DNA of 15,218 bases, taken from positions 1 through 15,218 of the forward strand of contig JAFZOV010000122.1 in NCBI GenBank assembly GCA_017550445.1, read 5' to 3'. This stretch comes from Fibrobacter sp. GTDB taxonomy: Bacteria; Fibrobacterota; Fibrobacteria; Fibrobacterales; Fibrobacteraceae. The position numbers and the translations under genes are program-made. Positions 1 to 6,955 of the stretch are shown in pieces (positions within the stretch are counted from its first letter, which is position 1; each line of letters opens with the position of its first letter). The notes beneath the pieces are model-generated. The model ran no database searches. It worked only from the letters and a program-made list of their open reading frames with translations, and had not been told where the DNA came from.

Positions 1-969
<969 letters not shown>

Positions 970-1006
970 GGTTTAGGTCGTGGGGTTAAGTTTAAAAGTT
1001 CCAGGT

Positions 1007-1043
1007 AAAAAAATTAAAGGCCCTCGGGAGTCCGAAGGCCTTT
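1007..1043 (-). terminator. Attenuator terminator of the trpB leader (regions 3:4)
   Basis: On the minus-strand RNA, AAAGGCCUUCGG (1043-1032) pairs with CCGAGGGCCUUU (1027-1016): 12 bp with one G-U and a 4-base loop. A run of seven U follows (1013-1007). A competing antiterminator forms between GAGUCCG (1077-1071) and CGGACUC (1034-1028), a perfect 7-bp match that breaks the terminator. A third pairing, GGGCUCU (1092-1086) with AGAGUCC (1078-1072), would sequester the antiterminator. This is the 1:2 / 2:3 / 3:4 logic of enterobacterial trp attenuation. Confidence 0.93.
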
Positions 1044-1046
1044 TAC

Positions 1047-1068
1047 AAACACTTGATGAAATCGGCAA
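1047..1068. repeat. Direct repeat shared by the two tandem leaders, copy 1
   Basis: On the minus strand this reads TTGCCGATTTCATC followed by AAGTGTTT. A near-identical copy lacking one base is at 1211-1231. Each copy sits just upstream of a terminator stem. Both are complementary to GAUGAAAUUGGCAA at the start of the longer transcript (1300-1287); this copy gives 14 continuous pairs with one G-U. Confidence 0.85.
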
Positions 1069-1076
1069 AACGGACT

Positions 1077-1133
1077 CTATTTCTTAGAGCCCCACCACCA
1101 ACGGTTGAAACGAATTGCAGAAATCATCTTCAT
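1077..1133 (-). CDS. trpL: trp leader peptide upstream of trpB, 18 aa with three consecutive Trp
   Basis: The reading frame encodes MKMISAIRFNRWWWGSKK and stops with TAG. Three tandem TGG codons (1092-1100 on the plus strand) sit just before the region 1 stem. A ribosome stalled there for lack of charged tRNA-Trp would cover GGGCUCU and free AGAGUCCG to form the antiterminator. A ribosome that reaches the stop codon would let the terminator form. The peptide resembles the leader in front of trpE (shared NR-WW-G core), and its MK..AIRF start resembles the Trp-less leader at 1234-1299. The start codon is only 7 nt downstream of a predicted -10 box, so the message is expected to be almost leaderless. 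Too short for ordinary gene calling; the call rests on Trp codons plus RNA architecture. Confidence 0.92.
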   Translation of the reverse strand: MKMISAIRFNRWWWGSKK

Positions 1134-1140
1134 GTGCCCT

Positions 1141-1169
1141 AATTTAGGAATTGAATTTTAATTTGGCAA
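1141..1169 (-). promoter_or_regulatory. Predicted promoter of the trpB leader
   Basis: TTGCCA (1169-1164) and TAAATT (1146-1141) are separated by exactly 17 nt. Transcription would start at about 1134-1133, which is the first base of the leader ATG. The -35 context CCCTTGCCAA also occurs in the trpE leader promoter (8606-8611 and flank). The promoter lies directly behind the U-run of the upstream terminator. Confidence 0.7.
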
Positions 1170-1172
1170 GGG

Positions 1173-1204
1173 TAAAAAAGAAGACTCTCTATAATCGAGA
1201 GTCT
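1173..1204 (-). terminator. Terminator of the upstream Trp-less leader
   Basis: On the minus-strand RNA, AGACUCUC (1204-1197) pairs perfectly with GAGAGUCU (1189-1182) across a 7-base loop and is followed by UCUUUUUU. It ends the short transcript expected from the promoter at 1312-1340, or acts as a first attenuator in front of the trpB leader. Confidence 0.85.
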
Positions 1205-1210
1205 CACGTT

Positions 1211-1231
1211 AAACACTTGATGAAATGGCAA
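1211..1231. repeat. Direct repeat shared by the two tandem leaders, copy 2
   Basis: On the minus strand this reads TTGCCATTTCATC followed by AAGTGTTT, one base shorter than the copy at 1047-1068. It can pair with the 5' end of its own transcript (13 bp with one bulged U). Confidence 0.85.
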
Positions 1232-1233
1232 GC

Positions 1234-1299
1234 CTAAATCCCTTCTTTGAGAACCTCGTCGATAGCGGCGCTAGCGTCAAAGCGGATTGCCAATTTCAT
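1234..1299 (-). CDS. Putative second leader peptide, 21 aa, no Trp codons
   Basis: A 21-codon frame begins with MKLAIRFDAS and ends with LKEGI and TAG. It lies 12 nt behind a good -10 box and 30 nt before a terminator, so it has leader layout. Its start (MK.LAIRFD) resembles that of the trpB leader (MKMISAIRFN), which suggests a duplicated and diverged attenuator. There are no tandem codons for any single amino acid, so what it would sense is unclear. The same stretch can fold into a long hairpin: GAUGAAAUUGGCAA (1300-1287) pairs with UUGCCAUUUCAUC downstream, with CUUUGA/UCAAAG nested inside. It may therefore be a structured RNA and not a translated frame. Confidence 0.45.
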   Translation of the reverse strand: MKLAIRFDASAAIDEVLKEGI

Positions 1300-1311
1300 C
1301 TTTATGCTTAT

Positions 1312-1340
1312 AATATACTTACTAACTCATTGATTGTCAA
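1312..1340 (-). promoter_or_regulatory. Predicted promoter of the upstream leader
   Basis: A consensus -35 TTGACA (1340-1335) and TATATT (1317-1312) are spaced by 17 nt. It drives a short transcript of about 130 nt ending at the terminator at 1173-1204, or reads on into the trpB leader. Confidence 0.7.
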
Positions 1341-1384
1341 TAGGTTAGCAAAATATTTTTGTAAAAATTTCTTTTATAATTTGT

Positions 1385-1406
1385 ACAAAAAGGCCAAAAT
1401 TTGGCC
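1385..1406 (-). terminator. Terminator after trpCF
   Basis: GGCCAA (1406-1401) pairs with UUGGCC (1397-1392) around a 3-base loop and is followed by five U. It lies 14 bases after the trpCF stop codon and separates that gene from the trpB unit. Confidence 0.75.
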
Positions 1407-1419
1407 ATTTGGGCTATTT

Positions 1420-3006
1420 TTACGAAAGAGACGCAAACAGCGCTTTGAGCTTTTCAGCGTTTTTGATGCCGGGGACATCTTCGATGCCGCTGGAAACATC
1501 GACCAGTTCGGGGCTGAATTTCGCAACCAAATCGGCCACATTTTCGGGATTGATTCCGCCTGCAAGCCAGAGAGGGATATCCCCCGCTTTTTCGCGCAAC
1601 AGGCTTTCGGGAATCTGCTTACCCGTGCCGCCAGGAATTCCTTCGACCTTAGCATCCAAGAGAATGCGGGGTTCGCCGCTCTTGCGGAGGGCGGCCACCT
1701 TGTCAAAATCAGATTCTTCGCCGACGCGGGCAGCGCAGTAATGCGGTAAGTCGCTGAATTCGGCTCCAGGAAGCACGCCGTGGAACTGAACCGCATCAAG
1801 CACACCTTCACGGGCAAGCTTAATAGCAGTTCTGCCTTCGGTGGATTCCGGATCGGTGATAACACCAACGAGAAGAGGAGATCCTTCGACTCCGCTGACG
1901 CGGAGTTTACCCTGAGCCTGTCGAATGGGCTCAGGATGACAACTGGAGCGGAACTTGGTCGAGAACGACCTTACAAATTCTTCAGTGGTCAAGCGCTTGG
2001 TGGTGCTGAACACAAAGCCAAGCATATCGGCACCCAGTTCGGCAGCGAGCAAGCCATCTTCTTCGCGGGTGATGCCGCAGATTTTTACCATCGGTCGAGT
2101 CGCTCTTTGGATTGCTTCGCTTCGCTCGCAATGACGTGCAAAATGAGCAGCCTTGCGTTCTGCATACTTTTTCCAGAACTGACCCTTCGCATTTTCGCGA
2201 CCATTTTCGAAAGAGCCGACCACTTCTTTGGCAAGCGGCGGATTCTTGGCAACCGCCTCGCCCACCAAAATACCCGTAAACCCGAGGCTACGCGCATAGG
2301 CAGCATCGGCGCCGCTATGAATGCCAGATTCAAAGACAGCTTTTGCCGGGAGCCTGCTACGAATCGACGCCGGAACCAGCGGATCCGTATGGAAAGTCGC
2401 CAAGTCGCGAGAATTGACACCCGCCACCACCGTCTTGGCAGCAGCATCGCCCAAGGCTTCCGTCACAACTTTCAACTTGCGCAAGTCATCGGCTTCGCGG
2501 ACTTCCACAAAGGCCTGCATATCAAACGATGCAGCACGCTTCGCCATACGCACGAGTTGTTCATCATCAAGAATGCGGGCAATCAAAAGCACAGCATCGG
2601 CACCGCAACGGTAAGCAATATCGATTTCATCTTCGAACAAAAGGAAATCTTTGCGAAGGACGGCACAGGCATGCAAGCCCTGCTTACGGCGGGAATCCAT
2701 CAAGTTCGCCACCGCAATCAAATCGCGCAGCGAGCCCTTGAAAAAGTTACCTTCGGTAAGCACCGAAACTGCCTGCGCATGAGCTTCGGCATAAGTCGTC
2801 GCAAGTCCCACCGGATCAAGGTCCGGTGCAATATCGCCCTTCGAAGGCGATGCACGCTTGACTTCGAGAATCGCACCCGCATTACCGAGGAATTCCGTAT
2901 GGCCCACCTGGCGTTTTTCAGGAATGTCAATTCCAAAATTCAAGCCAAGCCGCTCGATATCCTCGCGGCGCATGCGTACGATTTTCGCTAAAATGTCTTC
3001 GCTCAT
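1420..3006 (-). CDS. trpCF: Fused indole-3-glycerol-phosphate synthase / phosphoribosylanthranilate isomerase
   Basis: The 528-residue protein carries out two consecutive steps: isomerisation of phosphoribosylanthranilate by the C-terminal half and ring closure to indole glycerol phosphate by the N-terminal half. TrpC spans about residues 1-265, with EVKRASPSKG, SVLTE, LRKDFL, GVNSRDL (usually GINNRDL), ESGI and GILVGEAV. TrpF starts near residue 306 with MVKICGI (catalytic Cys), then GVITD, VQFHG, LLDAKV (likely catalytic Asp) and GGTGK. The linker (about 291-301) and TrpF between helix 2 and strand 3 (about 356-376) each contain a translated palindromic repeat; the reading frame is intact. 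A TTG lies one codon upstream (3009), but the ATG at 3006 has AAGGGA before it and is preferred. It starts 9 nt after the permease stop, so the two are probably co-transcribed and coupled. Confidence 0.95.
   Translation of the reverse strand: MSEDILAKIVRMRREDIERLGLNFGIDIPEKRQVGHTEFLGNAGAILEVKRASPSKGDIAPDLDPVGLATTYAEAHAQAVSVLTEGNFFKGSLRDLIAVANLMDSRRKQGLHACAVLRKDFLLFEDEIDIAYRCGADAVLLIARILDDEQLVRMAKRAASFDMQAFVEVREADDLRKLKVVTEALGDAAAKTVVAGVNSRDLATFHTDPLVPASIRSRLPAKAVFESGIHSGADAAYARSLGFTGILVGEAVAKNPPLAKEVVGSFENGRENAKGQFWKKYAERKAAHFARHCERSEAIQRATRPMVKICGITREEDGLLAAELGADMLGFVFSTTKRLTTEEFVRSFSTKFRSSCHPEPIRQAQGKLRVSGVEGSPLLVGVITDPESTEGRTAIKLAREGVLDAVQFHGVLPGAEFSDLPHYCAARVGEESDFDKVAALRKSGEPRILLDAKVEGIPGGTGKQIPESLLREKAGDIPLWLAGGINPENVADLVAKFSPELVDVSSGIEDVPGIKNAEKLKALFASLS
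1880..1940. repeat. Dispersed palindromic repeat inside the TrpF coding region
   Basis: The element contains two perfect hairpins, ACTCCGC/GCGGAGT (1889-1906) and CCTGAGCC/GGCTCAGG (1911-1935), flanked by ATCCTTCGA and ATGAC. This GTCATCCTGAGC...GAAGGATCT type of sequence is a widespread bacterial intergenic repeat. Here it is read in frame as the segment around SCHPEPIRQAQGKLRVSG, replacing what is normally a short loop in TrpF. Confidence 0.85.
2105..2136. repeat. Dispersed repeat in the TrpC-TrpF linker
   Basis: On the minus strand this is CGTCATTGCGAGCGAAGCGA followed by AGCAATCCAAAG, a common bacterial interspersed sequence with ATTGC/GCAAT ends. It is translated in frame as HCERSEAIQ between the two enzyme domains, where extra residues should be tolerated. 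Confidence 0.85.
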
Positions 3007-3015
3007 CAAATTCCC

Positions 3016-4206
3016 TTAAGCGCTTTTATGTGCTTTCGTCAGCGTCTTAGAGAAAAGATAGGAAATTACAGCCGCAGCGATGATAGAAAGAAGCGTGGGG
3101 CCGAGGAATACCGAGTCCAAGTGAGACGTGACTTGGTAAACGCCCAAACCCACCAGCCATGCAAACAAATTTAAAATCCAGTACTTGTGGCCCACCTGGT
3201 GATTTTTCGCCAAGAAGAACGAAACCAAGAGCACGGCCGCCATCGGAGCAAACACCGAGGCAATCAGGTAAAGGAATCCGATGTAATGGTCCATAATCCC
3301 CGAAATGGCAAGCACCGCGCTGATGCCGCTCACCACCACGCCCGTAATCTTGGGGTTCAGCTTATGGACAATTGCCTTTGCCGATTCACCCGCTGAATTA
3401 GCCGCCAAGAAGTTGGTCGTCACGGTCGAAAGCACCACGATGATGATGCCCGGCACACCAAGGCCCGCAAGCAAAATAGCGCGAGCGATATCGTTTCCGA
3501 CTCCGGCACCCGCAATCTGCAAACCGATAAAGTACATCCAGAAACTTGCAACAGAATACGCTATCGCAGACACCGCCGTTGCACGCGTCGGCTTTTCCAC
3601 ATCCTTAGTGTAATCCGAAATCACCGGCAACCAAGAAAGCGGAAGCGCCATCGAAATTTCAAAAATATTCCAGAAGGTAAACGCATGTTCCGTAGTTGCA
3701 GAACCATTCAAGGAACCCACGCCGAACAGCTTCGCCGTAAGCGCCACCAAAAGCACCGTGAGAACCGCCATCACGACAGTCGTGACCTTAGCAAAGCGGC
3801 GGAGCCCCACAAAAACCCAAACGGCAATCAACACCGCCAAAAGCACGCACGTAAGCGGGAAAGAAATCGGAAGGTTGAGGCCAGCCAACACAGAAGCGCC
3901 CTGCGCATTCAACACGGCAATCCAAGCGACCAGCTGGAATAAGTTCAGCGACGCAAAAAACTTGGAGCCGTAAGTACCATAAACAGAGGCAGTCGTTTCC
4001 ATGGCATTCAGGCGAACACGCGCGCCGATAAGGCCCACAAAGAACAGCAAAATGCCACCAAGAATATGGCCAAGAATCAACGGAAGCCAAACGGAATCAT
4101 ACGAAGATTCTGCACCGATTTCTATACCGGCCTCGATTTCGGAAACCGAGATGGCAACTCCGAACCAAATAACACCATTCGTCAAAAGATTTGTGCGTTT
4201 TTCCAT
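3016..4206 (-). CDS. NCS1-family permease, CytX-like
   Basis: This 396-residue integral membrane protein has about twelve hydrophobic segments and no signal peptide. The N-terminal stretch VIWFGVAISVSEIEAG, then GHILGGILLFFVGLIGAR, LNAMETTASVYGTYGSKFF and LNLFQLVAWIAVLNAQGA, resembles the CytX branch of the nucleobase:cation symporters, whose members are thought to import hydroxymethylpyrimidine for thiamine synthesis. No TPP riboswitch is visible upstream. Its place between a LysR regulator and trpCF is odd for a thiamine transporter, so the substrate is open. The frame is open back to 4233, but the ATG at 4206 has a strong GGGAGG seven bases upstream and begins the usual N-terminus. It likely shares a transcript with trpCF. 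Confidence 0.8.
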   Translation of the reverse strand: MEKRTNLLTNGVIWFGVAISVSEIEAGIEIGAESSYDSVWLPLILGHILGGILLFFVGLIGARVRLNAMETTASVYGTYGSKFFASLNLFQLVAWIAVLNAQGASVLAGLNLPISFPLTCVLLAVLIAVWVFVGLRRFAKVTTVVMAVLTVLLVALTAKLFGVGSLNGSATTEHAFTFWNIFEISMALPLSWLPVISDYTKDVEKPTRATAVSAIAYSVASFWMYFIGLQIAGAGVGNDIARAILLAGLGVPGIIIVVLSTVTTNFLAANSAGESAKAIVHKLNPKITGVVVSGISAVLAISGIMDHYIGFLYLIASVFAPMAAVLLVSFFLAKNHQVGHKYWILNLFAWLVGLGVYQVTSHLDSVFLGPTLLSIIAAAVISYLFSKTLTKAHKSA

Positions 4207-4232
4207 GTGATGCCTCCCATAAAGACGCGCCA

Positions 4233-4261
4233 AAAATAAAAAAGTCCAAGCCTATACGCAA
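4233..4261 (-). promoter_or_regulatory. Predicted promoter of permease-trpCF
   Basis: TTGCGT (4261-4256) and TATTTT (4238-4233) are 17 nt apart. The -35 box lies in the loop of the preceding terminator and the -10 in its U-run, so terminator and promoter are superimposed. The expected 5' leader is about 20 nt and includes GGGAGG. Confidence 0.5.
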
Positions 4262-4271
4262 GACTTGGACT
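4235..4271 (-). terminator. Terminator between lysR and permease
   Basis: AGUCCAAG (4271-4264) pairs with CUUGGACU (4250-4243), followed by a U-run. An alternative 8-bp pairing, AGCCUAUA (4302-4295) with UAUAGGCU (4256-4249), would disrupt the hairpin, so this may be a conditional attenuator and not a plain terminator. Confidence 0.8.
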
Positions 4272-4312
4272 GATACTGTTTTCTAATACTTTGCTATAGG
4301 CTGAAATTATTA

Positions 4313-5239
4313 CTACGACTTGCAGGTTGCAAGGTAGCGTTGCAGTTCTTCGACGTAGCGCTCCCCTACCAAGCCCAGCAACATATTGCGCTTTGCAATG
4401 TAGCCGATTTCCATCACGCGGCGGGACTCTTCGCTCTTGTCCTTGAAAGGCACCGCCAAAAAGTCAGAGCCGTTCAACTCTTCGCAGATAATGCCCGAGC
4501 AAAGGGTATAACCGTTCAGGCCCACCATCAAGTTCAGCATGGTCGCACGGTCGTTCGCCTTAATGGTACGTTTATATTCATTTGTACTTAAAATTTCTTC
4601 GGCGAAATAGAAGGAACTGTTGTCGCCCTGTTCAAACGAAAGGCACGGATATTCGGCCAGTTCATCGAGGGTAATGAACTTGTTGTTTGCCAGCGGGTGG
4701 CCTTTCCACAAGTACACATAAGCCTTACAGTCAATGAGCTTATGGAATGCGAGGTCGCGGGCATTCAGCAGGTTCGTGATAATTTTGCGGTTGAAATCAC
4801 TCAAGTACAGAATGCCGATATCGCTCTTGAAAGAGGCTACATCTTCGATGACTTCTTTGGTGCGGGTTTCGCGGATGGCGAATTCGTACTTGTCGGTATC
4901 GAACAGTTTGACAGTTTCCACGAAACTCTTGACCGCAAAGGAGTAATGCTGCGTCGAGACGCCGAACTTCTTTTTGCGTTTGCCGATTTTGCCGTACTTG
5001 TCGAGCACCGTTTCGTAGTGGTGGTAAAGTTCGCGGGCATACGAAATGAATTCTTCGCCTTCGCTGGTGAGCTTGACACCGCGGCTGGTACGATTGAAAA
5101 TGAGGATGTTCAGTTCATCTTCAAGATCCTTGATGGCAGCGGTCAAAGACGGCTGCGAGATATAAAGCTTTTCGGCGGCCTTGTTGAAAGAGCCCGTTTC
5201 TGCAATGCCAATGGCATATCTTAATTGTTGGAGAGTCAT
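4313..5239 (-). CDS. LysR-type transcriptional regulator
   Basis: The 308-residue protein has the normal LysR length. The N-terminal winged helix-turn-helix is at about residues 1-60 (LQQLRYAIGIAETGSFNKAA, then ISQPSLTAAIKDLEDEL and FNRTSRGVKLTSEG), followed by a linker helix and a periplasmic-binding-protein-like effector domain from about residue 90. The STQHYSF and LRxxIGILYL-like segments resemble a subgroup seen in Firmicutes; its inducer is not known to me. It lies between trpGD and the permease, each side marked by a terminator, so it forms its own unit. A dyad with T-N11-A spacing just after its -10 box suggests autoregulation. Natural targets would be itself and the permease-trpCF unit, but this is inference. 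The start ATG at 5239 gives the canonical MTLQQLRY beginning. Confidence 0.93.
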   Translation of the reverse strand: MTLQQLRYAIGIAETGSFNKAAEKLYISQPSLTAAIKDLEDELNILIFNRTSRGVKLTSEGEEFISYARELYHHYETVLDKYGKIGKRKKKFGVSTQHYSFAVKSFVETVKLFDTDKYEFAIRETRTKEVIEDVASFKSDIGILYLSDFNRKIITNLLNARDLAFHKLIDCKAYVYLWKGHPLANNKFITLDELAEYPCLSFEQGDNSSFYFAEEILSTNEYKRTIKANDRATMLNLMVGLNGYTLCSGIICEELNGSDFLAVPFKDKSEESRRVMEIGYIAKRNMLLGLVGERYVEELQRYLATCKS

Positions 5240-5267
5240 GTTGAGCGGTCTCCCTATTTATTCAGTT

Positions 5268-5295
5268 TTATTTCCTAGTTGTTTTGTAGGAATAA
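5268..5295. promoter_or_regulatory. Candidate LysR binding dyad in the lysR promoter
   Basis: TTATTTCCTA and TAGGAATAA form an inverted repeat around a 9-base centre, with exact T-N11-A geometry (CTAGTTGTTTTGTAG core). It abuts the -10 box and would cover the transcription start, the usual place for autorepression. Confidence 0.6.
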
Positions 5296-5323
5296 ATATA
5301 AGAAAAAACTATAAGGCTGGCAA
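5295..5323 (-). promoter_or_regulatory. Predicted lysR promoter
   Basis: TTGCCA (5323-5318) and TATATT (5300-5295) are 17 nt apart. The -35 box is part of the 3' arm of the trpGD terminator. Confidence 0.65.
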
Positions 5324-5350
5324 GAGGTTATAAAAACTTTTTGCCAGCCT
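5302..5350 (-). terminator. Terminator of trpE-trpGD
   Basis: AGGCUGGCAA (5350-5341) pairs perfectly with UUGCCAGCCU (5323-5314), a 10-bp stem with a 17-base loop, followed by AUAGUUUUUU. It lies just after the trpGD stop codon. Confidence 0.85.
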
Positions 5351-5359
5351 AATTTCTAT

Positions 5360-6955
5360 TTACGAGTTCGTCGCGACCTTCACTTCTTCGATTTTCTTGA
5401 GGACGGAGCCGTCTTCCATCGCCTTGATGGCCTTGTCAAAGCCATCCTTGAGGGTCTTGGCCTTCTTGCTGATGTAGAGGGCAGCGCCGGCGTTCAGGGC
5501 GCAGGCATACTTGATGCCGGGGCGGCCCTTGCCATTCAACACGTCGAGAGCGAGGTTGATGTTATCGACGCCCGTACCGCCAGCAAGGTCTTCGGGGTCA
5601 ACAGCCGGGACGCCGAAGTCCTTCGGATCGATGCGGTATTCGCGATATTCGCCGTCTTCCAAGATTTCGGCAATGGTCGTCGGAACGCACGGAGAAATTT
5701 CGTCGTAACCGTCATCGGAGATGGCGACCATCACGCGCTTTGCACCGAGAGACTTTGCAGCCTTGGTGAACGGTTCCAGAATTGACTTGCTGTAAACACC
5801 GAGCATGAGGTACTTGGCTTCGGCCGGGTTCGTGAGTGGTCCGAGCAAGTTCATGATGGTCTTGACACCGAGGGCACCGCGAACCGGGCCGGCAAAGCGC
5901 ATGGCGCTGTGGTAAACCGGAGCCATGAGGAACACAAAGTTCGTCTTATCGATGACAGAAGCAGCCTTGTCCGGAGTCATGTCCAGCTTGAAGCCGGCTG
6001 CGGTGTAGAAGTCGGCGGCACCGGACTTGCTAGAGACAGCGCGGTTGCCATGCTTGGCGACCTTGGCACCGCAAGTAGCGGCAATCAGGCCGGAGAGAGA
6101 GCTCACGTTGAAGCTACCCTTGCCGTCGCCACCGGTACCCACGATATCGGTGAGTTCGTCGCCGCTGTATGGGAACTTGCGCTTCTTGCTGCTAAGCACC
6201 TTGGCGCAGCCTGCGATTTCCTGAGCCACGGGGCCCTTGCAAGAAAGGGCGGTGAGAATAGCGGCCATCTGGCGTTCGTCGAGAATGCCATCGGTCAAGT
6301 CTTCCATGAAGAGTTCCGCCTGTTCGCGGCTCAAATCCTTGCCGTCGATGAGCGTGTTCAAGATGCCGCGCACATCGAGCGGATCGCGACGGTAGTTGAG
6401 GAAGGCCTTGAAGAATTCGGCTTCCTTGCCGCTTGCGATAGATTCTGGGTGGAACTGCACGCCTTCAATCGGCATGGTCTTGTGACGAATGCCCATGATG
6501 TCGCCGTCGGTGGCGCGGGCGGTGATTTCAAATTCCGGCGGAAGCGTCGATTCGTCGATGACCAAGCTATGGTAACGCGTGAATACGTTCTTCTTGCCGA
6601 TGGTGCGGAAAAGTCCCTTGCCGTCGAGGTTGATTTCTTCGGCGATGCCGTGCTTGATGAACTTGGCACCCACAATCTTTGCACCGAAGGCGTAGCCGAT
6701 GGCCTGGTGGCCGAGGCACACGCCGAGAATCGGGAGCTTGCCTGCGAAATGCTTGATGGCTTCCACAGAGATGCCCGCATCTTCAGGGCGGCCCGGACCC
6801 GGGCTCACGATGAGGCGACTCGGATGGAGCGCTTCAATGTCGGCGATGGAGCATTCACGGCTGCGGAGCACGCGGATTTCTTCGGTGGTAATTTTTGCAA
6901 TGGCCTGATAGACATTGTAGGTAAAGGAATCGTAGTTATCGATAATGACGATCAT
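5360..6955 (-). CDS. trpGD: Fused anthranilate synthase glutaminase / anthranilate phosphoribosyltransferase
   Basis: This 531-residue fusion supplies ammonia to TrpE and then transfers phosphoribose to anthranilate. The class I glutamine amidotransferase domain (about 1-190) begins IIDNYDSFTYN, has the oxyanion SPGPGRPEDAG motif, nucleophile Cys80 in GVCLGH, the RYHSL motif, and His169/Glu171 in FHPES. TrpD (about 195-531) has GTGGDGKGSFNVS near residue 273, KHGNRAVSSKSG near 301, and NLLGPLTNPA. All catalytic residues are present. The same fusion is characteristic of enterobacteria. The start codon overlaps the trpE stop by one base (TAATG), so translation is coupled, which suits the TrpE:TrpG stoichiometry. 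The gene is followed by a strong terminator. Confidence 0.97.
   Translation of the reverse strand: MIVIIDNYDSFTYNVYQAIAKITTEEIRVLRSRECSIADIEALHPSRLIVSPGPGRPEDAGISVEAIKHFAGKLPILGVCLGHQAIGYAFGAKIVGAKFIKHGIAEEINLDGKGLFRTIGKKNVFTRYHSLVIDESTLPPEFEITARATDGDIMGIRHKTMPIEGVQFHPESIASGKEAEFFKAFLNYRRDPLDVRGILNTLIDGKDLSREQAELFMEDLTDGILDERQMAAILTALSCKGPVAQEIAGCAKVLSSKKRKFPYSGDELTDIVGTGGDGKGSFNVSSLSGLIAATCGAKVAKHGNRAVSSKSGAADFYTAAGFKLDMTPDKAASVIDKTNFVFLMAPVYHSAMRFAGPVRGALGVKTIMNLLGPLTNPAEAKYLMLGVYSKSILEPFTKAAKSLGAKRVMVAISDDGYDEISPCVPTTIAEILEDGEYREYRIDPKDFGVPAVDPEDLAGGTGVDNINLALDVLNGKGRPGIKYACALNAGAALYISKKAKTLKDGFDKAIKAMEDGSVLKKIEEVKVATNS

Noticed and set aside
1780..2991. 403-codon open frame on the plus strand opposite trpCF
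   Set aside because: Low-complexity composition with no domain; it is the antisense shadow of a well-supported gene.
4207..4233. Nine-codon upstream extension of the permease
   Set aside because: It lies within the predicted promoter and U-run; the strong GGGAGG points to 4206.
4207..4312. TPP or other known riboswitch in front of the CytX-like permease
   Set aside because: No thi-box sequence or other consensus I know is present; only a terminator with a possible alternative stem.
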